Shown piece by piece: positions 26,712 through 36,192 of a stretch of 64,000 bases of DNA (positions are counted from its first letter, which is position 1; each line of letters opens with the position of its first letter). The notes beneath the pieces are model-generated. The model was not told the origin of the DNA. It did not search any database and saw only the letters and a list, made by a program, of their open reading frames with translations. The stretch is from Janthinobacterium sp. 344. Lineage in GTDB: Bacteria; Pseudomonadota; Gammaproteobacteria; Burkholderiales; Burkholderiaceae_D. Location of the stretch: positions 1-64,000 of the forward strand of contig NZ_FOKL01000011.1 in NCBI RefSeq assembly GCF_900112025.1. The letters run 5' to 3'. The position numbers and the translations under genes are program-made.

Positions 26712-29700
26712 ACCTGTCCGAACTGAGCATCCGCCGCCCCACCATGGTGGTGCTGCTGTCCCTGTCCATCATCCTGGCCGGCGTGCTGGCGTATCTGCAG
26801 ATTCCCGTGGCGGCATTGCCGAGCTATAACACGCCCGTCATCAACGTCAGCGCCGACCTGGCCGGCGCCAGTCCCGAGACCATGGCGTCGTCGGTGGCCT
26901 TGCCGCTGGAAAAGCAGTTTTCCACCATTTCCGGTCTCAGCCTGATCACTTCCACGAGTACGCTGGGCAATACTTCGCTGACCCTGGAATTTGACGCCAG
27001 CATCAATGTCAATGAGGCGGCCGTCGACGTGCAGGCGGCCCTGCTGCGCGCGCAACGCCAGTTGCCGACGGAAATGACGGACCTGCCGTCGTACCGCAAG
27101 GTCAACCCGGCCGACGCGCCGGTGCTGTTCATCCAGCTGACCTCGCCATCGCTGAACTTGTCGGACCTCAACGATTACGCGGAAAACCTGATCGCGCCTA
27201 GCCTGTCGACCCTGCCTGGCGTGGCCCAGGTCATCGTCAATGGCCAGAAGCGCTTTGCCGTGCGCGTGCGTGCCCGCGCCGACCTGATGAACGCGCGCAA
27301 CCTGACGATGGACGAGCTGGCCACGGCGCTGCGCACGTCGAACACGAATTCGCCGCTGGGCATTCTTGACGGCCCCAGCCAGACGCTGACCATCCAGGGC
27401 AATCCGCAGATGATGAAGGCGGCCGACTTTGCCGAGCTGATCGTCGCCACGCGCAATGGCCAGCCCGTGCGCCTGAAGGAAGTGGCGCAAGTCGAGGACA
27501 GTTTTCAGTCGATCAAGGCGGCCGGCAGTTTCAATGGCGAGCGCTCGATCAGCCTGATGGTGCAGCGTCAGCCTGACGCCAACACGGTGCAAGTGGTCGA
27601 TGGCGTGCGCCGCCTGCTGCCCGGCTTCAAGGAACAATTGCCGCAGTCGATACAGATCAGCCTGGTCAATGACCGCTCGCTGTCGATCCGCGAAGCCATC
27701 CACGACGTCAACCTGACCCTGGCCCTGACGGTGGTGCTGGTGGTGCTGGTGATCTTCCTGTTCCTGCACCGCGCGGCCGCCACCTTCATTCCGGCCGTCA
27801 CCATGCCGATCTCCCTGTTAGGCGCGCTGGCCCTGCTGTACTGGCTCGGCTACAGCCTCGACAACGTCTCGCTGCTGGGTATTACCCTGGCCGTCGGTCT
27901 CGTCGTCGACGATGCCATCGTGGTGCTGGAAAACATCGTGCGCCACATCGAGATGGGCAAAAAGCCCATCCGTGCGTCGCTGGACGGGGCCAAGGAGATG
28001 GGCTTTACCATCATCTCGATTTCCGTCTCGCTGGTGGCCGTGTTCATCCCCATCTTCTTCATGCCGGGCGTGATCGGCTTGTTGTTCCACGAGTTCGCCG
28101 TCGTCGTGTCGCTGGCCGTGCTGGTCTCGGCCATCGTCTCGCTGACCCTGGTGCCCATGCTGGCCAGCCGCTTCCTGCCCGCCGACTCGCGCGAGCACAA
28201 TGACAGCGATCCCAGCCATGGCGAAAAAAGCTTTATCGGCCGCCACTTCGAAGCGGGCTTTACGCGCGTGCGCAATGGCTACGTCTTCATGCTCGACAAG
28301 GCGCTGGGGCACCGCAATGTGGTGCTGGCCATTGCCGTGGCCACCTTCGCCCTGACGGTGATCCTGTACAGCACCATCCCGAAAGGCTTCTTCCCCGAGG
28401 AAGACCTGGGCCAGATCCAGGTGAACACGGAAGCGTCGGAAGATATCTCGTCGGAAGCCTTGCAGACCCTGCAGAACCGCATCGCCGACGTGATCCGTGC
28501 CGACCCCAGCGTGCAGGACGTGACCTCGTTCGTCGGCGGCGGCAATACGGGCCGCATGTTCATGGTCTTGAAACCGCGCAGCGAGCGGCCGAAAATGCCC
28601 GTCGTGCTGGAAAACCTGCGCCGCGCCACCAGCGCCGTGCCCGGCATGGCCGTCTATTTCCGTCCCGTGCAGAACTTGCAATTGGGCGGGCGCCAGAGCA
28701 AGAGCCGCTACCAGTACACCTTGCAAAGCGTCAGTCCCGACGCCTTGAATGACTGGGCGGAAAAGTTTATTACGGGCATGCGTGCCGATCCCGCCTTCCG
28801 CGACGTCACCAGCGACTCGCAGATCAAGGGCTTGCAGGCGTCGTTGAAGATCGACCGCGACAAGGCCAATCTGCTCGGTGTGCAGATGTCCGATATCCGC
28901 ACGGCCCTGTACAGCGCCTTTGGCGAACGGCAGGTGTCGACCATTTATTCCTCGGCCGCCAGCTATTACGTGATCCTGGAAGCGGCCACGCCGGACCGCC
29001 AGTACGACGATGCGCTCACGCGCGTGTCCGTGCGCAGCAAGTCGGGCGAGCTGATCAAGTTGTCCAGCATCGCTAGCGTGGAACGCACGATCGGTCCCAC
29101 GTCCGTCAACCACCAGGGCCAGCTGCAAGCCGTGACCCTGGCGTTCAACCTGGCGCCGGACGTGCCGCTGGGCATCGCCACGGGCAAGATCGACGTGATG
29201 GCCAAGGACATGAACTTGCCGGCCTCCATCATCACCCGCTACGGCGGCGACGCGGCCGTGTTCCAGAGTTCGCAATCGAGCCAGATCATCCTCATCATTG
29301 CCGCGCTGGCCGTGATCTATGTCTTGCTCGGTGTCCTGTACGAAAGCTATATCCACCCGCTGACCATCCTGGCCGGCCTGCCGTCGGCCGCCGTGGGGGC
29401 GCTGCTGACCTTGCGCCTGTTTAACATGGATCTGACCATGATCGCCATCATCGGCATCCTGATGCTGATCGGTATCGTCAAGAAGAACGCCATCATGATG
29501 ATCGACTTTGCCCTGCATGCGCAGCGCAATGAAGGCATGAGCCCGCCGGAAGCCATCCGCCAGGCGTGCATCCTGCGTTTCCGTCCCATCATGATGACCA
29601 CGGCGGCGGCGCTGATGGGCGCCTTGCCCATCGCCCTGGGCCTGGGTGCGGGCGCCGAACTGCGCCAGCCGCTGGGCCTGGCCGTGGTGGGCGGCTTAAT

Positions 29701-29818
29701 TTTTTCGCAAGTCATTACCCTGTTCATCACACCGGTCATCTACCTGTTCCTGGACAGGTTCAGTGGCACGGGGCCGTTGACGGACGAACAACTGGTCGCG
29801 CTCGACAACAAGGCTTGA
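26708..29818 (+). CDS. RND efflux pump (MdtB/MdtC or MuxB-like)
   Basis: This is a 1036-residue proton-driven transporter of the HAE/AcrB group with twelve membrane segments and two large periplasmic loops. It starts MNLSELSIRRPTMVVLL. The proton relay aspartates are in segment 4 (GLVVDDAIVVLENIVRHIE), and the segment 11 motif is GIVKKNAIMMIDFAL. The N-terminal signature SIRRPTMVVLL and the short C-terminus resemble MdtB/MuxB pumps, which often work as heteromers, but only one pump gene is present here. The substrate is unknown; bile salts, novobiocin-type drugs and metals are typical for relatives. Confidence 0.9.
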   Translation: MNLSELSIRRPTMVVLLSLSIILAGVLAYLQIPVAALPSYNTPVINVSADLAGASPETMASSVALPLEKQFSTISGLSLITSTSTLGNTSLTLEFDASINVNEAAVDVQAALLRAQRQLPTEMTDLPSYRKVNPADAPVLFIQLTSPSLNLSDLNDYAENLIAPSLSTLPGVAQVIVNGQKRFAVRVRARADLMNARNLTMDELATALRTSNTNSPLGILDGPSQTLTIQGNPQMMKAADFAELIVATRNGQPVRLKEVAQVEDSFQSIKAAGSFNGERSISLMVQRQPDANTVQVVDGVRRLLPGFKEQLPQSIQISLVNDRSLSIREAIHDVNLTLALTVVLVVLVIFLFLHRAAATFIPAVTMPISLLGALALLYWLGYSLDNVSLLGITLAVGLVVDDAIVVLENIVRHIEMGKKPIRASLDGAKEMGFTIISISVSLVAVFIPIFFMPGVIGLLFHEFAVVVSLAVLVSAIVSLTLVPMLASRFLPADSREHNDSDPSHGEKSFIGRHFEAGFTRVRNGYVFMLDKALGHRNVVLAIAVATFALTVILYSTIPKGFFPEEDLGQIQVNTEASEDISSEALQTLQNRIADVIRADPSVQDVTSFVGGGNTGRMFMVLKPRSERPKMPVVLENLRRATSAVPGMAVYFRPVQNLQLGGRQSKSRYQYTLQSVSPDALNDWAEKFITGMRADPAFRDVTSDSQIKGLQASLKIDRDKANLLGVQMSDIRTALYSAFGERQVSTIYSSAASYYVILEAATPDRQYDDALTRVSVRSKSGELIKLSSIASVERTIGPTSVNHQGQLQAVTLAFNLAPDVPLGIATGKIDVMAKDMNLPASIITRYGGDAAVFQSSQSSQIILIIAALAVIYVLLGVLYESYIHPLTILAGLPSAAVGALLTLRLFNMDLTMIAIIGILMLIGIVKKNAIMMIDFALHAQRNEGMSPPEAIRQACILRFRPIMMTTAAALMGALPIALGLGAGAELRQPLGLAVVGGLIFSQVITLFITPVIYLFLDRFSGTGPLTDEQLVALDNKA

Positions 29819-29836
29819 GCATCGGCCTGCCCCATG

Positions 29837-29876
29837 ACCGGCGTCCCGTTCCTCGTGAATGGGGCGCCGGTTTTGT
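29837..29876 (+). terminator. Terminator after the RND pump
   Basis: ACCGGCG (29837-29843) pairs with CGCCGGT (29865-29871), with further inner pairs, and is followed by TTTG. The remaining 215 bases up to the next gene show no gene and no clear promoter. Confidence 0.6.
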
Positions 29877-30090
29877 ATGGGGGGTGATACATACGGTAAC
29901 AACCGTCAAGAGTCGGCTCGGGTAACCTAGCTTGCGCTGCAAGGAATGCCGCTATCCTGTACGCTTCGGATTGGAAAGGCCGAGGAAGTGTTCCCAAAAG
30001 CAAGGGACTCTGGCACTATGGCTGCCCTGTAAGATTACTTTTGTCGCTACACAGAAAGCACGATTCATTTTGCATGACACGACCCATTTG

Positions 30091-30978
30091 ATGGCTGCCG
30101 ATTCAGACATTTGTCCCACCTGCGGCCAAGTGATCCAGCCACCGCCGGCCTACGGGTCCAAGACCAGCACCACGCGCAAGGTGGCACTGGGCGTGTCCGT
30201 CTTGCTGCACGTACTGCTGGCCGCGTATGCGCTGTTTCGCAGCGATAAGATCGAAAAGATTCCACCACCGAAGAAGGAAAGCGCGATGGTGTACATCGCG
30301 CCGCTGAAGGACAAGCCGCAACCGAAGCCGCAGCCAAAACCCACGCCCAAGCCGAAGGATACGAAAGTTGCCAAGGTGAAACCGCCGCCAGCGCCGAGCA
30401 AGCGCGTGGTCACGAAAGACGTGCCGCGCGACAAGCCGAAGCTGGAAACCTTTACGCCGCCGCTGGTGTCGAAAGTGCCATTGCCGCCGCCACCGGCGGA
30501 AGACATGAGTTCGATGATCGAGCAGCGCCGCAAGCAGCGCGAGGCGCAAAATCCCGCGCCGCCGGCCGAGGAAAGCGACAACGACCGCGCCATGCGCGTG
30601 GCCAAGGCGAATATCGCCGGGGCCCAGGGACGCAATGCCGGCAGCGACCGCGAGGATTCGGGCGGGGTGTTTTCCATCGTCAACCAGACCTCGTTCAGTG
30701 CCGAAGTCAAGTTCAAGGGCTGGAATGGCAACTTCAAGCGCAATTGGCTGAAGCAGGAAAAAGTCGAACTGGGCAATGAACCGGATATCGAAACAGCCAT
30801 CATCAAGAAGATGATCCAGCTGATCCGTGCGGAAAAACCCGGCGATTTCGTCTGGGAGTCGCGGCGCCTGGGGCGTAACGTCAACCTCAGCGCCCGCGTG
30901 GAAGACACGGCCGAGCTGACCGCCTTCCTGCGCCAGGAATTCTTTTCCGAAAAGCGGCCGGGGCCGGGACGGCGCTAG
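30091..30978 (+). CDS. Proline-rich TonB-like protein with an N-terminal CxxC motif
   Basis: From the ATG at 30091 the protein has 295 residues. It opens with CPTCGQ (residues 8-13, a half zinc ribbon), then a membrane helix (VALGVSVLLHVLLAAYALF, about 34-52). A long Pro/Lys segment with KPQPKPQPKPTPKPK follows, and a globular C-terminal domain of about 100 residues from GGVFSIVNQTSFSAEVKFKG. The topology of cytoplasmic tip, one helix and periplasm-spanning rod is that of TonB, but the C-terminal domain is not one I recognise as TonB_C. No ExbBD genes are nearby. The start is uncertain, because the frame stays open upstream and no Shine-Dalgarno sequence precedes this ATG. Confidence 0.6.
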   Translation: MAADSDICPTCGQVIQPPPAYGSKTSTTRKVALGVSVLLHVLLAAYALFRSDKIEKIPPPKKESAMVYIAPLKDKPQPKPQPKPTPKPKDTKVAKVKPPPAPSKRVVTKDVPRDKPKLETFTPPLVSKVPLPPPPAEDMSSMIEQRRKQREAQNPAPPAEESDNDRAMRVAKANIAGAQGRNAGSDREDSGGVFSIVNQTSFSAEVKFKGWNGNFKRNWLKQEKVELGNEPDIETAIIKKMIQLIRAEKPGDFVWESRRLGRNVNLSARVEDTAELTAFLRQEFFSEKRPGPGRR

Positions 30979-30999
30979 GCGGCCGGCAGGCTGATGGCA

Positions 31000-31040
31000 A
31001 AAAAAAGGCTGCACCGTGTGAACGGGCAGCCTTTTTGTTT
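31000..31040. terminator. Bidirectional terminator between the TonB-like gene and engB
   Basis: AAAAAAGGCTGC pairs with GCAGCCTTTTT around a 13-base loop, between convergent genes. Confidence 0.75.
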
Positions 31041-31054
31041 GCCGCTGAGGAAAA

Positions 31055-31798
31055 TCAGGCGGGCTTGTCTGTTCCGGCTTCCGGCTCGACGTCGTCTTCC
31101 ATCTCGATCAGCTCGACCATCTGGGCGGCGCCATCTTCGCTGATGCCGGCCAGTTCCATGATCTTGTCATTGGCTTCTTGGATGCCGACGCGTTTCAGGG
31201 CCGAGAACAGCTGCACGGTGAACGGGAAGCCGACGCCGTCTTCATCCACGTAGCTGTCGAGCTTGGCTTTCGCCTGGCGCAGCGCATTCACGGATTCATT
31301 GCGGTTGAGCTTATCGACTTTCGTCAGGATGCAGTGGATGGGCTTACCCGTCGGGGCGAACCATTCCAGCATCTGGATGTCCAGGTCGGTGAACGGGCGG
31401 CGCGAATCCATGATCAGGATCAGCCCGGCCAATTGTTCGCGGCGCTGCACGTAGTCGCCCAGCAGGCGTTGCCAGTGCAATTTCGCCGAGCCCGATACTT
31501 CCGCGTAGCCGTAGCCCGGCAAGTCGACCAGCAGGCATTCGATCTCTTCGACGATGGTGGCATCCTTGCGGTGCTGCGCCACGTGGGCGCCGCCGATGGA
31601 GAAGTAGTTGATGTGCTGGGTACGGCCAGGTGTCTTGGAGGCGAACGCCAAGCCTTTCTGATTACACAAGATGTTGATGGCGGTCGATTTACCGGCATTG
31701 GAGCGACCGGCAAAGGCGATTTCCGGCACCGTGGTATCGGGCAGGTCACGCAGTTGGTTGACGGTCGTAAAGAAGCGGGCTTGCCAGAGTTTTGACAT
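31055..31798 (-). CDS. engB: Ribosome biogenesis GTP-binding protein EngB (YsxC/YihA)
   Basis: The 247-residue GTPase takes part in 50S subunit maturation. The G motifs are intact: G1 GRSNAGKS (31-38), G2 TPGRTQ, G3 DLPGYG and G4 TKVDK. The C-terminus has an acidic extension ([15 protein letters not shown]), so it is longer than the 210-residue E. coli protein. A strong site is not evident, though the leader carries CTACTCCC before the ATG. It is divergent from the cytochrome gene. Confidence 0.95.
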   Translation of the reverse strand: MSKLWQARFFTTVNQLRDLPDTTVPEIAFAGRSNAGKSTAINILCNQKGLAFASKTPGRTQHINYFSIGGAHVAQHRKDATIVEEIECLLVDLPGYGYAEVSGSAKLHWQRLLGDYVQRREQLAGLILIMDSRRPFTDLDIQMLEWFAPTGKPIHCILTKVDKLNRNESVNALRQAKAKLDSYVDEDGVGFPFTVQLFSALKRVGIQEANDKIMELAGISEDGAAQMVELIEMEDDVEPEAGTDKPA

Positions 31799-31984
31799 GG
31801 GAGTAGTAAAGCAACAAAAGGGAGCGATAAGGGAGCGATAACGCCAAGAAGCTATTGTACAATAAGGGGTTGTTTATTGTTGCCGGCGTAGCAGCGATGC
31901 GGCTTGCGGCCCTGAAAATAAAGCAAAAATCCCCAGGGCGCGGCAATGTCCACCACTAATTTCTCACTGTCTCAGGGTGCCTGA
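31799..31984. promoter_or_regulatory. Divergent region of engB and cytochrome c4 with tandem repeat and palindrome
   Basis: GGGAGCGATAA is repeated without a gap at 31820-31830 and 31831-31841, inside the presumed engB leader. ATTGTACAAT (31854-31863) is a perfect palindrome that supplies TACAAT, a near-consensus -10, on both strands. Neither direction has a convincing -35 at 17 bases. Confidence 0.4.
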
Positions 31985-32674
31985 ATGAATCGTGCGTTTT
32001 CACCGTTTGTCCATTCCATGCTGCTCGCTTTGCTGGCCGTATCGGCAACAGCTTCCGCCGCCGAAGAACCGAAACCAGCCGCCGCCCCGGCCGTCGCCGT
32101 CAAGGCCGATGCCGCCAAGGGCGCGACCCTGTACGCCGATGGCGATGCGGCGCGCGGCTTGCCTGCCTGCGTCTCCTGCCATGGCGCGGCCGGCAATTCG
32201 ACCATTTCGGTCAACCCGAAACTGGCCGGCCAGCACGAAAGCTATCTCTACAAGCAACTGGTCGATTTCACCACGCCGCAGCGCAACCAGCCCGTCATGA
32301 CGACGTATGCGAAAATGCTCAGCGACGCCGACAAGAAGAATATCGCCGCCTACCTGGGCACGCAGCTGTCCAAGCCGGGTGCCGCGAAAAACAAGGACAC
32401 GATCGACCTGGGCAAGAAAATCTACCGCGGCGGCATTGCAGCCAAGCATGTTGCCGCCTGTGCCAGCTGTCATGGCGCGACGGGCAATGGCATTCCCGTC
32501 CAGTATCCGCGCATCGCCGGCCAGCACCAGGATTACACGGTGGCCCAGCTGACCCAGTTCCGCAGCACCAAGGCCGATGCGCGCAAAAACAGCGTCGACA
32601 TGCACACCATCGCCGCCCGCCTGTCGGATGACGAAATCGCCGCCGTTGCCGATTACATCGCCGGCCTGAAGTAA
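31985..32674 (+). CDS. Dihaem cytochrome c4
   Basis: The 229-residue periplasmic protein has a signal peptide (cleavage near ATASA-AEE) and two related haem domains. The sites are CVSCH (Cys62, Cys65, His66) and CASCH (Cys159, Cys162, His163). The likely axial Met ligands are in PVMTTYAKM and SVDMHTIA. Cytochromes c4 pass electrons to terminal oxidases. The next two genes make the machinery that attaches haem, a common arrangement in betaproteobacteria. Confidence 0.93.
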   Translation: MNRAFSPFVHSMLLALLAVSATASAAEEPKPAAAPAVAVKADAAKGATLYADGDAARGLPACVSCHGAAGNSTISVNPKLAGQHESYLYKQLVDFTTPQRNQPVMTTYAKMLSDADKKNIAAYLGTQLSKPGAAKNKDTIDLGKKIYRGGIAAKHVAACASCHGATGNGIPVQYPRIAGQHQDYTVAQLTQFRSTKADARKNSVDMHTIAARLSDDEIAAVADYIAGLK

Positions 32675-32683
32675 GTTTTCATA

Positions 32684-32701
32684 GTGGCAATGCATTGCCA
32701 C
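32684..32701. repeat. Perfect 18-base palindrome
   Basis: GTGGCAATGCATTGCCAC is its own reverse complement and stands ten bases after the cytochrome stop. Confidence 0.7.
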
Positions 32702-32722
32702 GCGCATCAGCGCGCATGAACC

Positions 32723-32757
32723 AGGGCGGCCATCTCGACGGGCTGCCCTTTTTTATG
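32723..32757 (+). terminator. Terminator after cytochrome c4
   Basis: AGGGC-G-GCC pairs with GGC-T-GCCCT around a nine-base loop, followed by six T residues. Confidence 0.75.
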
Positions 32758-32860
32758 CCAAGGGCCAAACAGGAGTATGCTGCCGCCTTGCGCGGAGAAA
32801 TCATGTTTGCTCCATGCCTCCTTTTCTTGAAGATTGCATATCCCGTATGAGTATCAACGT

Positions 32861-34969
32861 ATGAGCACAGGCACCACCGGAATCGAGTTAAAGACCCAAC
32901 GCCGCAGCCTGGCTGAATTCGTCGAGCTGGTCTCGTCGATGCGCTTTGCCATCAGTTTGCTGACCCTGATCGCCGTCGCCTCCATCATCGGCACCGTGCT
33001 CAAGCAGAACGAGCCGATGCCCAATTATGTCAACCAGTTCGGTCCGTTCTGGTTTGCCGTCTTCGACAAGCTGAGCCTGTACTCGGTGTACTCGGCCTGG
33101 TGGTTCCTGGTGATCATGGGTTTCCTCGTCGCCTCGACGTCGCTGTGCATCGTGCGCAATGCGCCGAAGATGCTCAAGGATATGCGCAGCTGGCGCGACA
33201 ACGTGCGCGAGCAATCGCTGCGCAACTTCCACCACAAGGCGCAGTGGCAGGCGCCATTGCCACGCCCCGTGCTGGCCCAGCAGATGGTGATGCGCCTGAA
33301 GGATGCCGGCTACCAGGCCAAGGTGGTCGAGAAGGAGAACGCCACCCTGGTGGCCGCCAAGCGGGGCGCGGCCAACAAATGGGGCTATATCTTTGCCCAT
33401 GGCGCCATCGTCATCATTTGCGTGGGCGGCCTGCTCGACTCGGAAATGCCGATCCGCGTGCAGCAGTGGTTCTTCGGCAAGACGCCGTTTGCCGGCAGCG
33501 GCGTGATCGCCGAGATTCCCGCCCAGCACCGGCTGAGCTTGTCGAACCCGACTTTCCGCGGCAATACCATGATCCCGGAAGGTTCGTCGAGCAGCACGGC
33601 CATCATCCCCCAGGCCGATGGCGTGCTGATCCAGGATCTGCCGATCACCATTTTGCTGAAAAAATTCCACATCGATTTCTACAGCACCGGCATGCCCAAG
33701 CTGTTCGCCAGCGATGTGGTCGTCACCGACCATGCGACGGGCGAGACGTTCCCTGCGACCATCAAGGTCAACGAGCCGCTGCTGTACAAGGGCCTGGCCC
33801 TGTACCAGTCCAGCTTTGAAGATGGCGGCAGCAAGCTCAAGTTGACGGGGTACCCGATGACGGGCAAGACCACCAAGCGCTTCGATATCGGCGGCGAAGT
33901 GGGCGGCAGCACGCCGCTCGAGCGCAGCGATGGCAATTCCTATACGGTGGAATGGTCGGGTTTCCGTCCCTTCAACGTGGAAAACCTCAGCGCCGGCCAG
34001 GATGTGCGCGCCGTCAGCAAGGCGGAAAGTTTTAACGAGAAATTCTCCGTCGGCCTGGACAAGCGTCTCGGTTCGGCCGCGAAGAATGCCAACAACAAGG
34101 ACCTGAAGAACGTCGGTCCTTCGGTGCAATACAAATTGCGCGACAAGACGGGCCAGGCGCGCGAGTACCAGAACTACATGCAGCCTGTCACGGTCGATGG
34201 CGCCACGGTGTTTTTGGCCGGCATGCGCGTCAACCCCAGCGATCCGTTCAGCTACCTGCGCATCCCCGCCGACGACAATTATGGCGTGACGGAATGGATG
34301 CGCCTGCGTGCCGCCCTGCAAGATCCGGAACTGCGCCAGCAGGCCGCCGCGCGCTATGCGGCGCGCGCCATGCCGCAGCCGGGCGCGGAAGCCCTGCGCA
34401 GCCAGTTGCAGGAATCGGCGGCGAAAAGCCTGGGCATTTTTGCCGGCAATGGGCAAGAGGGCGGTTTCCTCGCCATCTCGCGCTTCCTGGAAAAAATTCC
34501 CGCCGCCGAGCAAGAAAAAGCGGCCGATATCTTCATGAAAATCCTCAATGGCAGCCTGTGGGACTTGTGGCAGGCGGCGCGCGCCAAGGATGGCTTGAAG
34601 CCCATCGAGGCCGATGACAAGCATGGCCGTTTCCTGCAGCTGGCGACGAATGCGTTGTCCGACAGCTTCTTCTATGGCGCGCCCGTGTATCTGCAACTCG
34701 ATGACTTCACGGAAATCAAGGCTTCCGTGCTGCAAGTGACGCGTTCGCCGGGCAAGAGCGTGGTGTACCTGGGCTGCCTGTTCCTCGTGATCGGCGTGTT
34801 TTCCATGTTCTATATCCGCGAACGCCGCCTGTGGGTGTGGATCAAGGATGGCGCCGACGATGCCAAGGGCAGCAGCGAAGCGCTGATGGCCATGAGCACG
34901 CAGCGCAAGACCTTGGATTTTGAAAAAGAATTTGAGACTTTGAAGGCAAAGCTGCCGCAATCGGCGTAA
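32861..34969 (+). CDS. resB: Cytochrome c biogenesis protein ResB (Ccs1)
   Basis: The 702-residue protein is the large subunit of the system II haem lyase. Membrane segments are visible near residues 28-50 (ISLLTLIAVASIIGTVLKQN), 75-95 (WWFLVIMGFLVASTSLC) and 170-190, and a last one near 640 (VVYLGCLFLVIGVFSMFYI). Between them lies a large periplasmic region. It is longer than cyanobacterial Ccs1, as usual for betaproteobacteria. The ATG at 32861 fits the conserved start, although the ribosome site is weak. It works with CcsB encoded just downstream. Confidence 0.92.
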   Translation: MSTGTTGIELKTQRRSLAEFVELVSSMRFAISLLTLIAVASIIGTVLKQNEPMPNYVNQFGPFWFAVFDKLSLYSVYSAWWFLVIMGFLVASTSLCIVRNAPKMLKDMRSWRDNVREQSLRNFHHKAQWQAPLPRPVLAQQMVMRLKDAGYQAKVVEKENATLVAAKRGAANKWGYIFAHGAIVIICVGGLLDSEMPIRVQQWFFGKTPFAGSGVIAEIPAQHRLSLSNPTFRGNTMIPEGSSSSTAIIPQADGVLIQDLPITILLKKFHIDFYSTGMPKLFASDVVVTDHATGETFPATIKVNEPLLYKGLALYQSSFEDGGSKLKLTGYPMTGKTTKRFDIGGEVGGSTPLERSDGNSYTVEWSGFRPFNVENLSAGQDVRAVSKAESFNEKFSVGLDKRLGSAAKNANNKDLKNVGPSVQYKLRDKTGQAREYQNYMQPVTVDGATVFLAGMRVNPSDPFSYLRIPADDNYGVTEWMRLRAALQDPELRQQAAARYAARAMPQPGAEALRSQLQESAAKSLGIFAGNGQEGGFLAISRFLEKIPAAEQEKAADIFMKILNGSLWDLWQAARAKDGLKPIEADDKHGRFLQLATNALSDSFFYGAPVYLQLDDFTEIKASVLQVTRSPGKSVVYLGCLFLVIGVFSMFYIRERRLWVWIKDGADDAKGSSEALMAMSTQRKTLDFEKEFETLKAKLPQSA

Positions 34970-35026
34970 GCTGCGCTGGGTTTAGTGGAGTTTCGGCACG
35001 CGCCGGCGCGGCCGGAGAGGGAGAAA

Positions 35027-36181
35027 ATGATGGAATTGGCAAATAAACAAATTTACACGCAGGAGCCGGGCTTTTTCAAGCGCCTGAGCCTGATCGACTG
35101 GCTGTATGGCGCCGGCTTGCTGGCCGCCTCCCTGTTCGGCCTGGTGCGCTTCGGCGCCTTCATGGACATCTATGAAAAGGCCATCCTGCTGGCGGCCGCG
35201 CCCACGTTCGCGTGGCTGGGCTGGTATTGGAAACCCGTGCGCTGGCTGATCCCCGTGGCGGCCGTGCTGTCCCTGTTCGCCATCGAGTTGTATGGTGGCC
35301 ACCTGGACATGGCAAACCAGAAATTTTTCCTGAAATACATCTTGTCGAGCCAGTCCGCCATCCTGTGGATGGGCACCTTGTTCGTGCTGTCGACCCTGTT
35401 CTACTGGATCGGCCTGGTGGCCCGCTCGGAGTTCGGTTCGTCCGTCGGTTCGCTGCTGTGCTGGGCCGGCGTCGTGCTGGGCCTGACGGGCATGCTGGTG
35501 CGCTGGTACGAGTCGTACCTGATCGGCGCCGACGTGGGCCACATCCCCGTGTCGAACCTGTATGAAGTGTTCATCCTGTTCTCCCTGATCACGGCCATGT
35601 TCTACCTGTATTACGAGCAGCATTACGCCACGCGCCAGCTGGGCGCCTTCGTCATGCTGGTCATTTCGGCGGCCGTCGTGTTCCTCATGTGGTACACGGT
35701 CACGCGCGACGCGGCCGAGATCCAGCCGCTGGTGCCGGCCCTGCAAAGCTGGTGGATGAAGATTCACGTGCCCGCCAACTTCATCGGCTACGGCACGTTC
35801 GCGCTGTCGGCGATGGTGGCCGCGGCCTATCTGCTCAAGTCGAGCGGCTACCTGGTCGACCGCCTGCCGTCGCTGGAAGTGCTCGATGACGTGATGTACA
35901 AGGCCATTTCCGTCGGCTTCGCTTTCTTTACGGTAGCCACCATCCTGGGCGCCCTGTGGGCCGCCGAGGCGTGGGGCGGCTACTGGTCGTGGGACCCGAA
36001 GGAAACGTGGGCGCTGATCGTCTGGCTCAACTATGCGGCCTGGCTGCACATGCGCCTGATGACGGGCTTGCGCGGCAGAGTCGCTTCCTGGTGGGCGCTG
36101 GTGGGTTTGCTGGTGACGACGTTTGCCTTCCTGGGCGTCAACATGTTCCTTTCTGGATTACATTCTTACGGCAAACTGTAA
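35027..36181 (+). CDS. ccsB: Cytochrome c biogenesis protein CcsB (CcsA/ResC)
   Basis: The 384-residue membrane protein has about eight helices and the tryptophan-rich haem-handling signature WGGYWSWDPKETWALIVWL near residue 320, with conserved histidines flanking it. It forms the haem exporter and synthetase with ResB. GAGAGGGAG precedes paired ATGs at 35027 and 35030; either may be used. It is 57 bases after resB. Confidence 0.94.
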   Translation: MMELANKQIYTQEPGFFKRLSLIDWLYGAGLLAASLFGLVRFGAFMDIYEKAILLAAAPTFAWLGWYWKPVRWLIPVAAVLSLFAIELYGGHLDMANQKFFLKYILSSQSAILWMGTLFVLSTLFYWIGLVARSEFGSSVGSLLCWAGVVLGLTGMLVRWYESYLIGADVGHIPVSNLYEVFILFSLITAMFYLYYEQHYATRQLGAFVMLVISAAVVFLMWYTVTRDAAEIQPLVPALQSWWMKIHVPANFIGYGTFALSAMVAAAYLLKSSGYLVDRLPSLEVLDDVMYKAISVGFAFFTVATILGALWAAEAWGGYWSWDPKETWALIVWLNYAAWLHMRLMTGLRGRVASWWALVGLLVTTFAFLGVNMFLSGLHSYGKL

Positions 36182-36192
36182 CGGTTTATCTG

